DNA from: Siphonodentalium dalli
Lineage: Eukaryota; Mollusca; Scaphopoda; Gadilida; Siphonodentaliidae
Assembly: GCA_032622095.1 (NCBI GenBank)
Contig: CP136061.1
Location: forward strand, 132,316,087 to 132,380,086
Direction of reading: 5' to 3'
Length of the DNA: 64,000 nt
The notes under the pieces were generated by a model that saw only the letters and a list, made by a program, of their open reading frames with translations, did not search any database and was not told where the DNA came from. Each line of letters begins with the position of its first letter. The stretch's first letter is position 1. Below are positions 1-11,941 of the stretch, piece after piece. The translations under genes were made by a program, and so were the position numbers.

Positions 1-273
1 TATCTATTTTTTAATTTCTCGAAATATGTACTTATTTGTGGCCTGGAAAAAATCGTCATGGCGGACAAAATTTATGAAGATGGATAACTCTAAAATCAAG
101 TGGTAATACGGCCAAATTTCGTGATAATCAAGCGATAATATATCATATTTCGTTGAACAATATGCTGATAAATAACACGTTTTGGGAAATGTTATATCAT
201 ATTTGACAGTGGTTAGCATTATTTTTTGTTATAAATTAATCGATTCTGATAACTAAAGCGTATTTTGAAGAAA

Positions 274-294
274 TGTTGTTGTTGTTGTTGTTGT
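274..294. repeat. (GTT)n microsatellite
   Basis: Short pure GTT run. Its flanks (an AAGAAAT before it and an ACTTGATAATATGGGGA-like stretch after it) resemble the flanks of a second GTT run near 21,348-21,381. The microsatellite therefore looks like part of a small dispersed repeat rather than an independent expansion. Confidence 0.7.
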
Positions 295-589
295 AACTTG
301 ATAATATGGGGACCGTCTGATCGGATTGAGTCCCGTTAACATATTGAGTTTTTTCTTCATGCATATTCGGAAAACCTGATTGTGCATGGTAGCAAACTAA
401 ATGAATAAAAGGACCTCCCGAACTGAACCTCGAAACGACGCGACTTATGACTTGTGAATCAAAGTATGCAACGCCAAGCAACATGCGAGTTACAAATACG
501 CATAAAACTGAACTTAAGGACGCCCGATTTTAGCTACAAATATTTTGATCGATCAATGAGAAACGCTCTTTATAATATGTCGTCTGTTT

Positions 590-740
590 ACTTTAACCCT
601 TTCCATAATAAATACTCATAGACGAGTAGTCCCCTTATAGGAAATGTTCAGAACATAAGTTCAACTAACGATCATAGATATGACACATATAGGTCGTTTG
701 TTGAACTTATTATCTGAACATTTCCCACCAATTAATATGA
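590..740. mobile_element. Hairpin MITE fragment, family 1
   Basis: GGAAATGTTCAGAACATAAG at 639 is matched in inverted orientation about 50 bases later (TTATTATCTGAACATTTCC). An upstream AACCCTTT-like end is also present. The same inverted motif and the AACCCTTT end recur near 6.5-6.8, 7.1, 32.6-33.1 and 46.8-47.3 kb, so this is one copy of a dispersed non-coding family. Confidence 0.55.
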
Positions 741-1449
741 ATCATTCAGCACTTATATTATTTGTTCTAAGTATGTCATCTGCTTATATTACATGAACAC
801 CCACCATATCAATAACATACCGTTCCAATATTATAAAGTTATTAAAGGCACGTGAGGCCTTAGCTGTCGAAAATATTCATATTTGTTCCAATCACCGCAA
901 ACAGAAAAACATTAAAACGCATACATTTTCGTTCATATATACCATGACCATCGCGTAAACAGCATGTTATCATAAAGATTTACTATATTTTACCTAAGCA
1001 AGAGCCTGATTGTGTTACAGAAGACAACACAATGCTGCTGGCTAATCACACACAAATGGCATAAACGCTCTTTATTCGTTCCATATCAGGAATTAACCCA
1101 CAAAGAACGCTCTTTATGTTTACCATCATAATATAAACAAACACAAGAAAAGTAACTTTTTATGTTTTTGTTTACATAACAATGGTCAAAAATATGACAA
1201 TGACATACTGTTTATGCGATATTTCTTATTTGTATATGGACAAAGTATGTCTACATTGTGTTGTTCTTTCTGTTTGTGGCGGTTTTTGACGGGTGGAAAT
1301 ATTTTCACAGGATACCCACCACCAAGGCCAACCGTACCTTTAACGCCACCTGTGTATACTGTTCTACAAATTTTAGAAATCTGTGGTCCCATGGGGATTT
1401 TATAAATAGATAATTGTTTTTTCCCGGTTATTTTGGGACGCGTTAAAGT

Positions 1450-1830
1450 TGTACTGCCACCCCGATTCCGGTAAAAGCTGTAGTTGGAATGTCCAAGTTC
1501 GTGAAAGTTCTACTGGCTATGCCGATGATTTGAGAAGCTTTATTGTTTTAGGATATTGTAGGAAGCCTAATCTGGCCGTGTCAAATTGAGCTATAGCGAT
1601 GGGATATCTCGCAGGACAAGACATTTAGGGTTTTCGTGGGGTGTGTATTCGCTGGATGTCTTATAGTTGGAGTATGTAACTATTATGACCGCGTTAATTA
1701 ATGGCTGGGCCATGCACACTTGAAGATTTTATGGCGGGAACACAATTTTTTATCCGCATTTAGAAGTTTTCTGGTTTGGTGAATGAAAAACCTGCAGTAA
1801 TAAGCCGTAGTTTTTGGTAATTATTTAAAG
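1450..1830 (-). mobile_element. CR1-like LINE fragment (minus copy)
   Basis: On the minus strand this stretch matches about 15,915-16,275. Shared landmarks are the AAACTACGGCTTATTACTGC block, the TTCCCGCCATAAAATCTTCA block and the GACACGGCCAGATTAG block. The plus copy continues into a recognisable LINE reverse-transcriptase C-terminus, so this is a truncated relative. No open frame survives. Confidence 0.6.
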
Positions 1831-2308
1831 GATCAGGGGGGGGGGGGTAGTAAAAAAATTGCAGGAACGTATGCTGGGTGGTGGGTGGGTGAAGGCTCTG
1901 TCTAAGATCAAAATGTGTGCGAAGTCCCACAGGTATCTCCGACGCTGAATATAGGCTGTTTCAGCTAGTTTAGTATAATAGAAGTAAGTTGCTCAAGTAG
2001 ACTAACATAAGTGGTATGGAATATGTTAGATAATGGGCTGGTTGACAGACTAATCAGGAAATAGCTAGAAATTATGAAAAAAAATTCATTCTGCACAATG
2101 ACCTAGAATGATCAGCAATTTATAAAAACTTTTTTTTTTAATTAAATCAGCTTCTGAAGTAGGTTAAACTGTTATTAGAACTAATTAAGATAATTCCCAG
2201 TCATATGAGTGATATCAGTAGAGTTTAATTCGATTTTAGACCAATTTTAGTGAAATTTGGGGGGTGGGTGTCAAAAAATTGGGACCAAAACAAAAATGTG
2301 TGCACGTT

Positions 2309-2407
2309 GGCGGTGGTGGGTCCCCGAAAATGCCAGATGCAAAAAAAATTGGCGGTGGTGGGTCCCCGAAAATGCCAGATGCAAATGTTTTACTACCCCC
2401 CCCCCCC
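2309..2407. repeat. 42-bp tandem duplication with G-rich core and poly-C tract
   Basis: The G-rich unit starting GGCGGTGGTGGGTCCCCGAA occurs at 2309 and again at 2351, followed by about 12 C residues. Short frames on both strands here are low-complexity and not coding. Confidence 0.75.
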
Positions 2408-2540
2408 GGAAGGATTAGTTGTTTTAACGGAATTCTGAGGCGGTGCATTCATGTAACCAATATATTTTATATTATAATTTATATTTATGGCTAATAATAT
2501 GATCTTGGGGGTGTTACCATTTCTGACTAGGGTTTTCTTG
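2408..2540 (-). repeat. Dispersed repeat, family 2 (minus)
   Basis: The reverse complement of this stretch closely matches 15,785-15,920 and partly 2,968-3,045. Shared blocks include ATCATATTATTAG and AAAATATATTGG. It has no coding content. In the 15.8-kb copy it directly precedes the LINE fragment, so it may be part of that element. Confidence 0.6.
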
Positions 2541-2670
2541 TTATACAATGTTGTGTACAATATGTGTTTTTCTTGTACTCGTCCAGGTTGTGGTGAAAGT
2601 CCAATATGACTTTTCACCACAACCTGGACGAGTACAAGAAAAAACACATACTGTACACAACATTGTATAA
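2541..2670. repeat. 130-bp near-perfect palindrome
   Basis: The two arms start TTATACAATGTTGTGTACA and end with its near-complement. The centre is around 2,600, with GGTGAAA opposite TTTCACC. It would fold into a hairpin of about 60 bp and is most likely a palindromic MITE or a recent inverted duplication. Confidence 0.8.
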
Positions 2671-2967
2671 TTATATTTGTATTATCCATCTGTATGTTTA
2701 TCTAAATATTGGGAATAAAACATTTGTGGTTATGTTTGGTAATTGCCGGCACTTGATTCTCATCATAAGAAAGCATGATTTGGTACATTAAACACGGAAG
2801 TGGAACAAAAACTCAATGCGGAAGTGAAACGTCTGCTAAATCCACCAGAGTATTGCGCGCGAACACAATTTCACCGATTCATTTGGCAATAGAGTTACTT
2901 CGTGATTCCGCGGAATCGACGGAAAGTACCGATCGGAGGGTACTGATCTCTGCCTTGCAGTTTGTGA

Positions 2968-3045
2968 CAAGAAAACCATAGTCAGAAATGGTAACGCCCT
3001 CAAGATCATATTATTAGACATATATAAAATATATTGGCGCTTTAT
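2968..3045 (+). repeat. Dispersed repeat, family 2 (plus, partial)
   Basis: Partial copy of the repeat at 15,785-15,920 and, inverted, at 2,408-2,540. It shares ACAAGAAAACCATA and AGAAATGGTA. Together with the 2.4-kb copy it makes an inverted pair around the 2,541-2,670 palindrome. Confidence 0.5.
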
Positions 3046-4984
3046 TATGTAATTTCTGTCGTATGTGTGTATGGTGTTTGCTTGGTGACGAAGCATGTTA
3101 AAACATTTTTTAAATCGGACGTGCCAAACTAAATTTATGATAATTATGAAATATTTACATACCATATGTCACGTATAATATGTGTTCACAAAGGGCGCTT
3201 ACGTTCCAATTGGTTGAAAGGTTCACTGGTAAACATGCAGCGCCCATTTCATTGATACACCAATGCCGTTGATAACACGCGAATAACACTGATAATAACT
3301 ACCCGACAAATTGAATGGGAAGCATTATCAATGGAGCCAATCGATAATAACCGAAACCTTATGCATATATCCCCCACTCGTTATGCGATGACAGTGTATG
3401 CAGATAATATGTACCCCCTCCCCTCGCTCGCTCGTGACAGTGATTTTATTCTCCCGCGTGTTAGTCCCATAATAAAAACGATTTAATCACATTTACACCT
3501 ACCACAGGGCGAACCTATGAGGGCGTAATAAGGTTTAAAAAAAAATTAAAACATTGTGATTGCATTCATTATAGTGGGAAGCCTCTATAGTAAGTTTCAA
3601 AAATGTGCGTTGGTTGATCATGCAAATTATCATAAAATAAATTACCCATTGCTTTTCAAGGAGATATGAACTTCAGGTCGTGTGTATATACGTCTTATGT
3701 CATTATGCTATACAATAAGGGGAATATGAGTACAAATACTAGATGTTACACGCAAAGGTATACACAAAACTGAATTATCTATAACTATATATATAAAATA
3801 ACGGTACGATTTCTGCACAGCATCAGTTTTTCTTGCCAGCATCATAGTATTTCAGCAGGACCAAAATCATATAAAATTAGCAAGACTACTTAACCAGGGG
3901 TAACCAGGGGTATAAGTAAACACGTTGAAACTCAATTTGTGCCGAAATATTCGGATATCATCTCTATATAACATTCCAACCAAAGTAATTCAAATCGGAA
4001 AACCTTTCAAAATCTACTTGCCATTTTATTTCAACCTGAGCGAACGTGTTCCATTGTCGGTGCTCCGGTTCCACATTCGTGCAAATTTGTCCAAATTATC
4101 TGAATATAATTGTTAGAATATAGATATATGAGTAACTATCTGTATTAAAAGGTATGGGTATATATGTTATCTCTAAACGCGGTCACGTTGTTGTTACTTT
4201 CGAATCATAAATAGTGGCTCACTTCAAAGAGTTGTAAGCAATGCATCCGCCATATTCACTGTGCATAGGCTGGAGTGCATGCGTATGCCCAATGTCGATA
4301 CTTTCCGGGGGAAGCGCCAAACTCCAAAAACAAATTGTGATTCAGTAGAGTGTTGTTATAGAGTTTTCGTTATACCCGACATGCCACCACGTGACTGCGT
4401 TTGGAGGGCCTACATGACTGTATATACTATAAAAGGGATCGTCTTTAATCGTTATTACAATTGATAATTTGATAACAGGGAAGTGTTGTGGATGGCGAGG
4501 GTATGTGAAACTCTTATGTACATTCTCACCTTAGATAAAAATACAATACTTTGTGAAAACTACACACGCATAAAACGGCACAGCAATACAAATCTTAAAC
4601 ATTTATATTATTTGATAAGCCGATATACCATGCCTGCACCTAATGAATTTGTGAATGAACTTTGCGACGTATTTGCTATACTTGAAACACATTTTATTTG
4701 CATACAAATATAAAAGAGACACAAGTTTTTTGCAACTTAATGAGCCACTCTCCAGACAATTCGGTTCAAAGTTTCTGCATATTACCTTCGGAACCGTGTA
4801 ACGAAAACGTATGTAGCCAAGGAAGGGGGGGGGGGGGGGTAATTGTATATCCGTTTTTTATTGAAGCAAAGCGATTAGTTGACCAATGGGAAAGTACTTT
4901 TACTCTTATCTGACGTCATAAATTTTGTTAATATACGTGTATTGACGGCTTGTCTTCCGGCTACTTAGTCATGTGACTCGCGCC
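3046..4984. other. Intergenic, no supported gene
   Basis: AT-rich DNA with stop codons in all frames and a poly-G run near 4,825-4,840. Open frames are all under 80 codons and low in coding character. No repeat I can pair elsewhere in the window. Confidence 0.6.

Positions 4985-5073
<89 letters not shown>
4985..5073. repeat. (AT)n microsatellite
   Basis: Nearly uninterrupted AT run of about 90 bases, with one TG interruption. Confidence 0.95.
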
Positions 5074-5074
<1 letters not shown>

Positions 5075-5134
5075 GCATAACTGAGTCTACTTCGAAATCA
5101 ATGATGTAAGCTAAAATAAGGTAGTTCCTTCACT

Positions 5135-5800
5135 TTTACTGGACATACAGTCCCAAAAAGAAGCAGGTTTTAATCGAATTTCTAAATGGCATCACTAAGA
5201 GCGAAGCGAAAGTAACTCAAGCAGCATATATCGCCTCATGTACCCAAACATGTCTCAAATAAACGCACTCAACACAAACAAGGGGCGTATGTTGCCTGTT
5301 TCCAATAAATAACTGACTCATTTAATTACAACTCTGCAGCGATAAATCATTCCGGTCGCCAAATTATCGGAGTTTTAATTCATGTGTTCACACTTAATTA
5401 GTTCCGATTGACTCGTCGCCATCTATGTCGCCATTTTGTTTCTGAAACCGGTGTTATGAAAAAAAACAAAAACACATGCACTTATTTTTCACAACACTGG
5501 TTTCTTCACATGATGCCTAGAAACAAAATGGCGACCTAAATAGCGACGAGTCACTCGGAACTAAGTGGGAAGAATGGATAAACTCCGATAATTTGTCGAC
5601 ACGAATTATTTTTATATGAGTTATTTATAGGAAATAGGCGACATAATTATGGACAGTGTTTTGTGTAGATTGCGTTTATTTGAGACATGTTTGATGGGGC
5701 GATAATGCTTGCAATACGTTCGCCTCGCTCTTAGTGATACCATTTAAAAATTCGATTAAAACCTGCTTATTTGGGACTTTTACGTCCAGTAACTGTGGTT
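5135..5800. mobile_element. Foldback (long inverted repeat) element
   Basis: Left-arm blocks (GCAGGTTTTAATCGAAT, AAACATGTCTCAAATAAACG, GTCGCCATTTTGTTTCT) reappear in inverted order on the right (AGAAACAAAATGGCGAC, CGTTTATTTGAGACATGTTT, ATTCGATTAAAACCTGC). The arms are about 300 bp and diverged. The spacer is about 40 bp. No open frame is kept, so it is non-autonomous. Confidence 0.75.
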
Positions 5801-6509
5801 TCTTGAAACGAGAACACATTGAGTCTGAAATTTCAAAATTCTTGGTCTGATTCATGATCATAGATGTGGAACATTATTCAACTTTAGACAAATTTGATTA
5901 TTCATATGTACACACGTTGATGTAAATGTATTCTTACCTGACTTCGTCGTATTAGTTTCTTCATCTGTTAAAAGTTGCGTCTATGCTGTTTGTCGTAAAT
6001 TAACTCCCCTGTATATAGGTCGCATGACAATAGACACGCACACGCCGAAATATTAAGATATCGGTACTTATCGAATCCGTATCTGACGAATTACAAATAT
6101 ATTTACTCAAATAATCATTGAACAAGAATAGACAAACTAACCAAAATATGCCACCAGAAAATGATCTATGATATGAGTAAAAACGTTTACAATTCTGGTC
6201 GCCATTTTGGCAGCCATCATGCTAGTGGAGTATCTAAAAATGTAGTGTAATATCATAGCATCCCACTATTGTATAAATTCAATAGGATATTCTTTCCAAT
6301 AAAACAGATAAGCTTGACTAATTACATATTCGGCAACATGACAACCATGTTGCACGCCATCTTGGATTTTGGGAAATGGTCAAGGGTGAGAATTTCTCAC
6401 TGGACCTAAAATTAATGCACACACCACCCATAATTGGACCCACATGGAATAAAAATATAGAATTGCAACTCCACCCATATTGCTCCCGGTAATCTTGTCT
6501 GCGATTCAG
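5801..6509. other. Intergenic, nothing recognised
   Basis: AT-rich, with no frame above about 60 codons outside the foldback element and no paired repeat detected. Confidence 0.5.
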
Positions 6510-6770
6510 TATGTCGACGTGTTAGCCCTTTATTCACCAAATCGATTTTCCCATCAATTATAAAAAATATATACATTTGAATGGTCTATTATTCAATTGG
6601 GGGATGTCGGGAAATGTAAGCAGACAACAGATAGATGAATAGGATTCCTGTTCATTGGAGGAAAATTGTTTGGATAATAAGTTCAACAAACGGCCCGGCC
6701 GGACGTGTTGAAAATATTATATGAACATTTCGCTAGTGGAACTACTCATAAATGCGTGTTCGATAATAAA
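6510..6770. mobile_element. Hairpin MITE fragment, family 1
   Basis: Contains the AGCCCTTTATTCACCAAAT end and the ATAATAAGTTCAACAAACGG hairpin arm also seen at 590-740 and 32,560-33,125. It is a degraded copy. Confidence 0.5.
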
Positions 6771-7079
6771 ATGGTTATGATGATTGACTGCCTGCCGATA
6801 TAATCGATCGAGTTGTCGAAGAATTACCTATACATGTTCACACCTCTGGTATTTGGGAGCCGACAGAGTAGGCCTAACTTATATATTTACCATGCATTTA
6901 CCGTCTAAACTAAATTATAAGTAGTATATTTGAGAAAAATAGTTATACTTTTTAACAATCTACGTATATTGCAAGGAGTGTGTCAAATTTCTGTTGATAT
7001 AGATTATATGATAAATGCTGCATGAAATTAAATGTCGATTCGAATCAATAAAACCAGTTTGTAAAATACGAAAGCAGCA

Positions 7080-7260
7080 GTACCATATATAGGTCGTTTG
7101 TATAACTGATTATCTGAACATTCCCCACCAATTAATAGAAATCCACCAGCACTTGTATGTTATTTTTGCCCTCCGTATTGAGTTTTATTTCCTAAACATA
7201 TTTCCAGATGTATAATAGACCATTCCAATGTATACTTTCATAAATGAGTCCGAGAATCCA
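7080..7260. mobile_element. Hairpin MITE fragment, family 1 (partial)
   Basis: Shares ATATAGGTCGTTTG, GATTATCTGAACATT and CCCACCAATTAATA with the copy near 690-740. Only one arm is clear. Confidence 0.45.
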
Positions 7261-7980
7261 TTTTGTATAGAAAATTTAAGACAAATTGGCTTGACCCATG
7301 CACCAACAGCGAAATGTTACAGCATGACCTATTGGTCGGGGTATTATAGGTATATATTATATCTCACGTGATTTCCTCACGTTTTGATTGACTACACACT
7401 CATATACTATTTACGATAGTACCCCATTAGGATTCCTACTCGCCTACTATTATTTTTTCTATTTATAGTAACAGACTCAGTTCGCGCAATCGGATTGCCT
7501 CTTGAAGACATGGCCAATCGGAAACTCTAACTTGTACGATACTTGTTGCAATATCGGTATATCATTAGACTTATTGGTGAATTTTAGTATCTTACAATTG
7601 TCCGATCATAGCTGTCCAATAGTTTAATAGGTTGTCCGTTTAGTTGGCAAGCGGATAGTCCTATTTTTATGCGGGTGGACCTTATTTATAACTTCCTTTT
7701 CCGTTTTCATCGAAGATAAACAAGTTAACTTCTGAATATTTTCGCCAAAATGTCTTTGGCAATGGCGTGTTTATGGAAATAAATACACGAATCACAAAGA
7801 GATGCTGTTAGATGTAACTAATAATATATAGTTATGCTCCCCTGACATCGTCAAAGATTGCTTCAAATTGTAAAATCTGATCGGAGACCGATTTCCAAAA
7901 TTCATGGTATATAAAAATATTACAAAATCAGACCCAGAAATTGTGTGAGAATTGACACCAATGATCGATATAATATACTA

Positions 7981-8092
7981 AATAATGCATGTCTTGTCGT
8001 TGACTATACCAAAATAGTGGTCCTCGATGAGGAATAGTCTTCTTCCTCTCGGACCACTATTTTGGCATAGTCAACTCCAGGCAATGCATTAT
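7981..8092. repeat. Palindromic MITE, about 110 bp
   Basis: GTTGACTATACCAAAATAGT on the left is mirrored by ACTATTTTGGCATAGTCAAC on the right. The outer ends (ATAATGCATG and CAATGCATTAT) also pair. The loop is centred near 8,033. It is non-coding. Confidence 0.8.
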
Positions 8093-8441
8093 CTATATGA
8101 TATATATGTGTGCGACTGATATAAGGACCTCGGCTTTTATGGACCACTGGTTGTTACTGTCCACGGCTTTTCGGAGCTCGGCTCATACGGACCTGGCCTT
8201 TACGGACCCGGTTGATACGGACTTCAATTAAAATATGCAATTTTATTTATATTTTACTTTTGGAAATTTATGTTTGACTTTTTTTTTACTTTCCGGTTAT
8301 TTCCTTTTAACTTCGAAAATTGTTTGTACTCTTTATTTATATGTGATTATAAAATGACATTTTGCATTTGCTTTTCTAATTCGTTTCAGGAATAAGCCGA
8401 GATGAATACCGACAAGCCAAACGGCTTGGTAAATATAGCGA

Positions 8442-8830
8442 TTGAGTTCAGCTTCCTATCTTGCTGCACCCCGACATGCGGGGTTTATCTCCGGTGAGGT
8501 GAGTTGGAAATCTATAGTGTGCCCAATATAAATATGGATTATTTTGGAGACATAAAACTCCACGACCATCACTATATATAAGGAACTCAAACTGAGTCAC
8601 GTATAATTATTATGCCGATATTGTTTAAACAAAACGTTCCATCATTATGGCGCCTCGTATATACACCAGCTGTTGATTGCTGATATCTCTGATGCGAGGT
8701 CAGCTGCCTATATATTTCCGCACAACCGACATGCAGGGTATATATCCGACGAGGTGAGGTGACCAACATAAATATGCACTATTTTAGAGAAATAAAACTC
8801 CACGACCATCACTATATAGGAACTTGAACC
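8442..8830 (+). repeat. Pair of direct repeats, about 140 bp each
   Basis: The segment with CCGACATGC, GAGGTGAG and ATAAAACTCCACGACCATCA at about 8,465-8,585 recurs at about 8,728-8,830 in the same orientation. The copies differ by substitutions and small indels. No coding content. Confidence 0.65.
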
Positions 8831-8837
8831 GAGTACA

Positions 8838-9048
8838 GTAATGCTCTAATTAATCGACCTCTTAACCACAGCAGAATTATGGGTAACTTTTCAGGATTTA
8901 GTCGGAAATATGGCGTGTTGCCATTCATCGGAAAGCTTTCGACGAGAGCTTTCCTATGAATGGCAACAAGCCATATTTCCGACTAAATCCTGAAAAGTTA
9001 CCCATAATTATGCTGTGGTTAAGAGGTCGATTAATTAGAGCATTACTT
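8838..9048. mobile_element. Palindromic MITE, family 3 (copy 1)
   Basis: Near-perfect palindrome running from AGTAATGCTCTAATTAATCG to CATTACT, with inner arms GGATTTAGTCGGAAATATGG and its complement. Two further copies lie at 33,181-33,407 and 47,406-47,609. The family is non-coding and about 200 bp. Target duplications are not obvious. Confidence 0.85.
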
Positions 9049-11429
9049 GTACGTATATATACTTGTCCCATCTGTATGGCGCCTCCTAGATCCACCAGCT
9101 GTTGCTCGCTGATATCTTTGATGCGAACACTTCATGGTGACAGGTTTCCGTCGATAAATTTTGCATGATACATATACGCAATCTTCATAAAAACAACACG
9201 TTACCGATCTTGTCACGTATAGTATATAATTATGTACGGCATGTATAGTACGACAAGGTCATTGTGCTCTAGCCCATGAAGAGTTTTTTTTTTCAGAACA
9301 GTAACACTTTATGATTTGGTCATGCTTCATTTAGTAACGCTCGAGGAGTCAAATTATTACGTATTCAGATTTGTTGCAATTTTGCACCAGGAACCAGTCT
9401 ATTTAACACGAGACATTGAGTGCGGGCAAATCAATAGACACAACTTCACATCAGAGTTTCGGAAACAATGACATACGAGGGCTTGATAGCAATTTTCATA
9501 TACTGAGCAATTATATCAACTTTGGGACCAAAATATGTTATTAAAAATTACATTTACTTCCATGAAGTGGAAACTTAGAAAGTTGTTGACGTATGTCGCG
9601 CACTAGACTGGTCCTCACCCCAATCGAACCAGCCGCCCGATTCGTAGTAATCTGACATTTTTTTTCCTTTAGTGGCAGTAACATACAGAACGTGGCGACA
9701 GAACCACCTAACTTTGTGAACATTGACAAATTTGGAAAGGTCATGCTTGAAGTTTTGAACAGTAGTTGTTAGAATGTTCAGACCGATAATATGCTGAGAT
9801 TAAACCTGATTTTCCAACCAACATTTGGTGTAAAATACCGGAATGTATAGTATGCAATCAAGGTTAAAAAAAAGTTCATACATTCAATCAACATTTAGAC
9901 TGAAATGACTATCAGTTGGAAAATATCCATCACAAAGTTGGACTGTTTGATTGGACAAACGATTTGAACGTTTTGGGTGAACATTTTTCAAGGTGGGTGG
10001 GTGTTGTACTGATTGTTGGATTTTAAACTTAGACACCCTGCCCCATCTCTCTTTCTCGCTCGATCTTTTTTCTCAGAATTTTTAACAACGTGCAGCTCAT
10101 TAGAGATGAACCGAATTTCTTACTTTGGAAAACAAAAGCAATCCCACCACTTTAACATAACGTATATATTAAAACTTTAATATACATTATATGTGAGTGC
10201 CCAGACACTGTGCCAACTGGAAGCATGTAATAATCAATTAATATTTTCGAAACTTCCAACCAATTCAATCGGCCATTGCAGAAAACACATCGTTTGAAGT
10301 ATAACAATTGTAAAAATTCTCCTTAATTCACCTTTGTCTATAAAAATTGAATTTATAAAAATGCGCATCATGTCATGCTGAGCAAAATACGAGTCGGAAA
10401 TTAAAAGTTACCCGCGTAAATCGTGCTGCGGTCATGCATGTATATTTAAAGGTATGTGGCATGAAAATACAGGCTATTCTTATATACATAATGCTATAAT
10501 TGTTTCACAGAATGAACTGATGGGTTGTATGGGTCTCATGTAATGCGCGTCAATGATTGGATGTTATGGATTATATGTAATATCGTGTTATTAAAAATAT
10601 TGGTTAGTATCAGATATATCAAATTATTGGAAGTTTGGTGGGTGCTAAGTTAAATCGTGGTTCTGCGGCGTTACTGCTGCTCGAAATCAGATCCGTTCGC
10701 GCAAATAGCCAACATGTTCCCTCTTGATTTGTTTCCGGTTCTCTTCAAATTGTCACCAATAATTATTTAAATATTTGTTACAAACCGTTAACAATCTGAC
10801 CAGAAATTATATTCGTTAAATTGTTATCGCAATGTGACCAATTTGTGCACACATGGGTGCATACTATAATGCATATTTGGAAGAAACAAGTTTTTGCAAC
10901 AAATATGTGCGGAGTCACCATCAGTTAACTGGTTATAGTGCTAATACTGTTTAGTATAATAAATCAAGCCGACCACATGATCAATGCATTTCGAGGAGCA
11001 GAAGAGCCACAGAGTGTACACACTACAACTATTATCAAGCCATGTGTTCGATTACAGTGGGCACTACAATTAGAGCACATGTTCCCAGAAAAAAATTTGG
11101 CACACCACCAATAATACTTAATCATATACAGAAAGGTATCAAACTTTAAAAAAAAATTAAAACAAATGTTTTTGTTTATAAAATTGTTTTTTTCAATATA
11201 CACAAAAACAATATTTGTTATATAAGCGCCTCATATATAGATAGAACGATATATTATTACTCTTCAATTTGATGCATCATGCACGTGTAAAAATCGGTCC
11301 AGAATCAAATTCGGTTATGAGCACAGGTCTGACTTCAACTGGCTGTTGTTTATTTTGTTACTTGTTCGACACTGAAGCTCGGTCAAAGACTCAGATTGTA
11401 TACAGACTCGCGCCTCAAAGACACTCTCA
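9049..11429. other. Intergenic, no supported gene
   Basis: About 2.4 kb with only short frames (at most 79 codons) lacking coding character. I found no long repeats here. Confidence 0.5.
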
Positions 11430-11640
11430 ATGGTAAGTAGCATCAATTTATTACACGATCCTACCCGTATTCCATTCAATAAACCCATTCTATAAATTGT
11501 GATATGCAACGTTCGTTGCATAACAGGAAATAGTGCCAGGTTACCTTTGATTTCCGGTTTGTCGTCTGTTTACAATTTCTCTACGCTACCTCTCAAAATA
11601 CTATGGCTTCCAATATTTGTCCAAGCATGTATAAAAACCT
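11430..11640 (-). repeat. Dispersed repeat, family 4 (minus)
   Basis: The reverse complement matches about 26,990-27,145. Shared blocks are AATATTGGAAGCCATAGTAT, AATCAAAGGT, GCACTATTTCCTGTTAT and AGAATGGGTTTATTG. Non-coding and probably mobile-element debris. Confidence 0.65.
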
Positions 11641-11941
11641 AGTCTTTAACCGAGCTTGAGAAGACGTCATGTCGAATGAGTGAAAAAGAAAATAGCCAGC
11701 CGGCGTCAGACCTGCGTGTTCGAACCATTTTTTTTTGCACTGGATTGAAGAGTAATACTATATCTTTCTACCTATATATGAGGTGTTTATGTAACAAATA
11801 TCATTGTTGTGTATTTTGAACAAGTTTGTGTATTTAAAAAAAACAATGATCTTTTTTCATTTTTGTTAAAGTTTATCAATATATCTCTATATGATTAAGT
11901 ATTATTGGGGTGGGTAAAATTCTGTTCTGGGGATCTGTGAG

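Noticed and set aside
2236-2494. Pro/Gly-rich frames on both strands
   Set aside because: Products of a G-rich tandem duplication and a poly-C tract.
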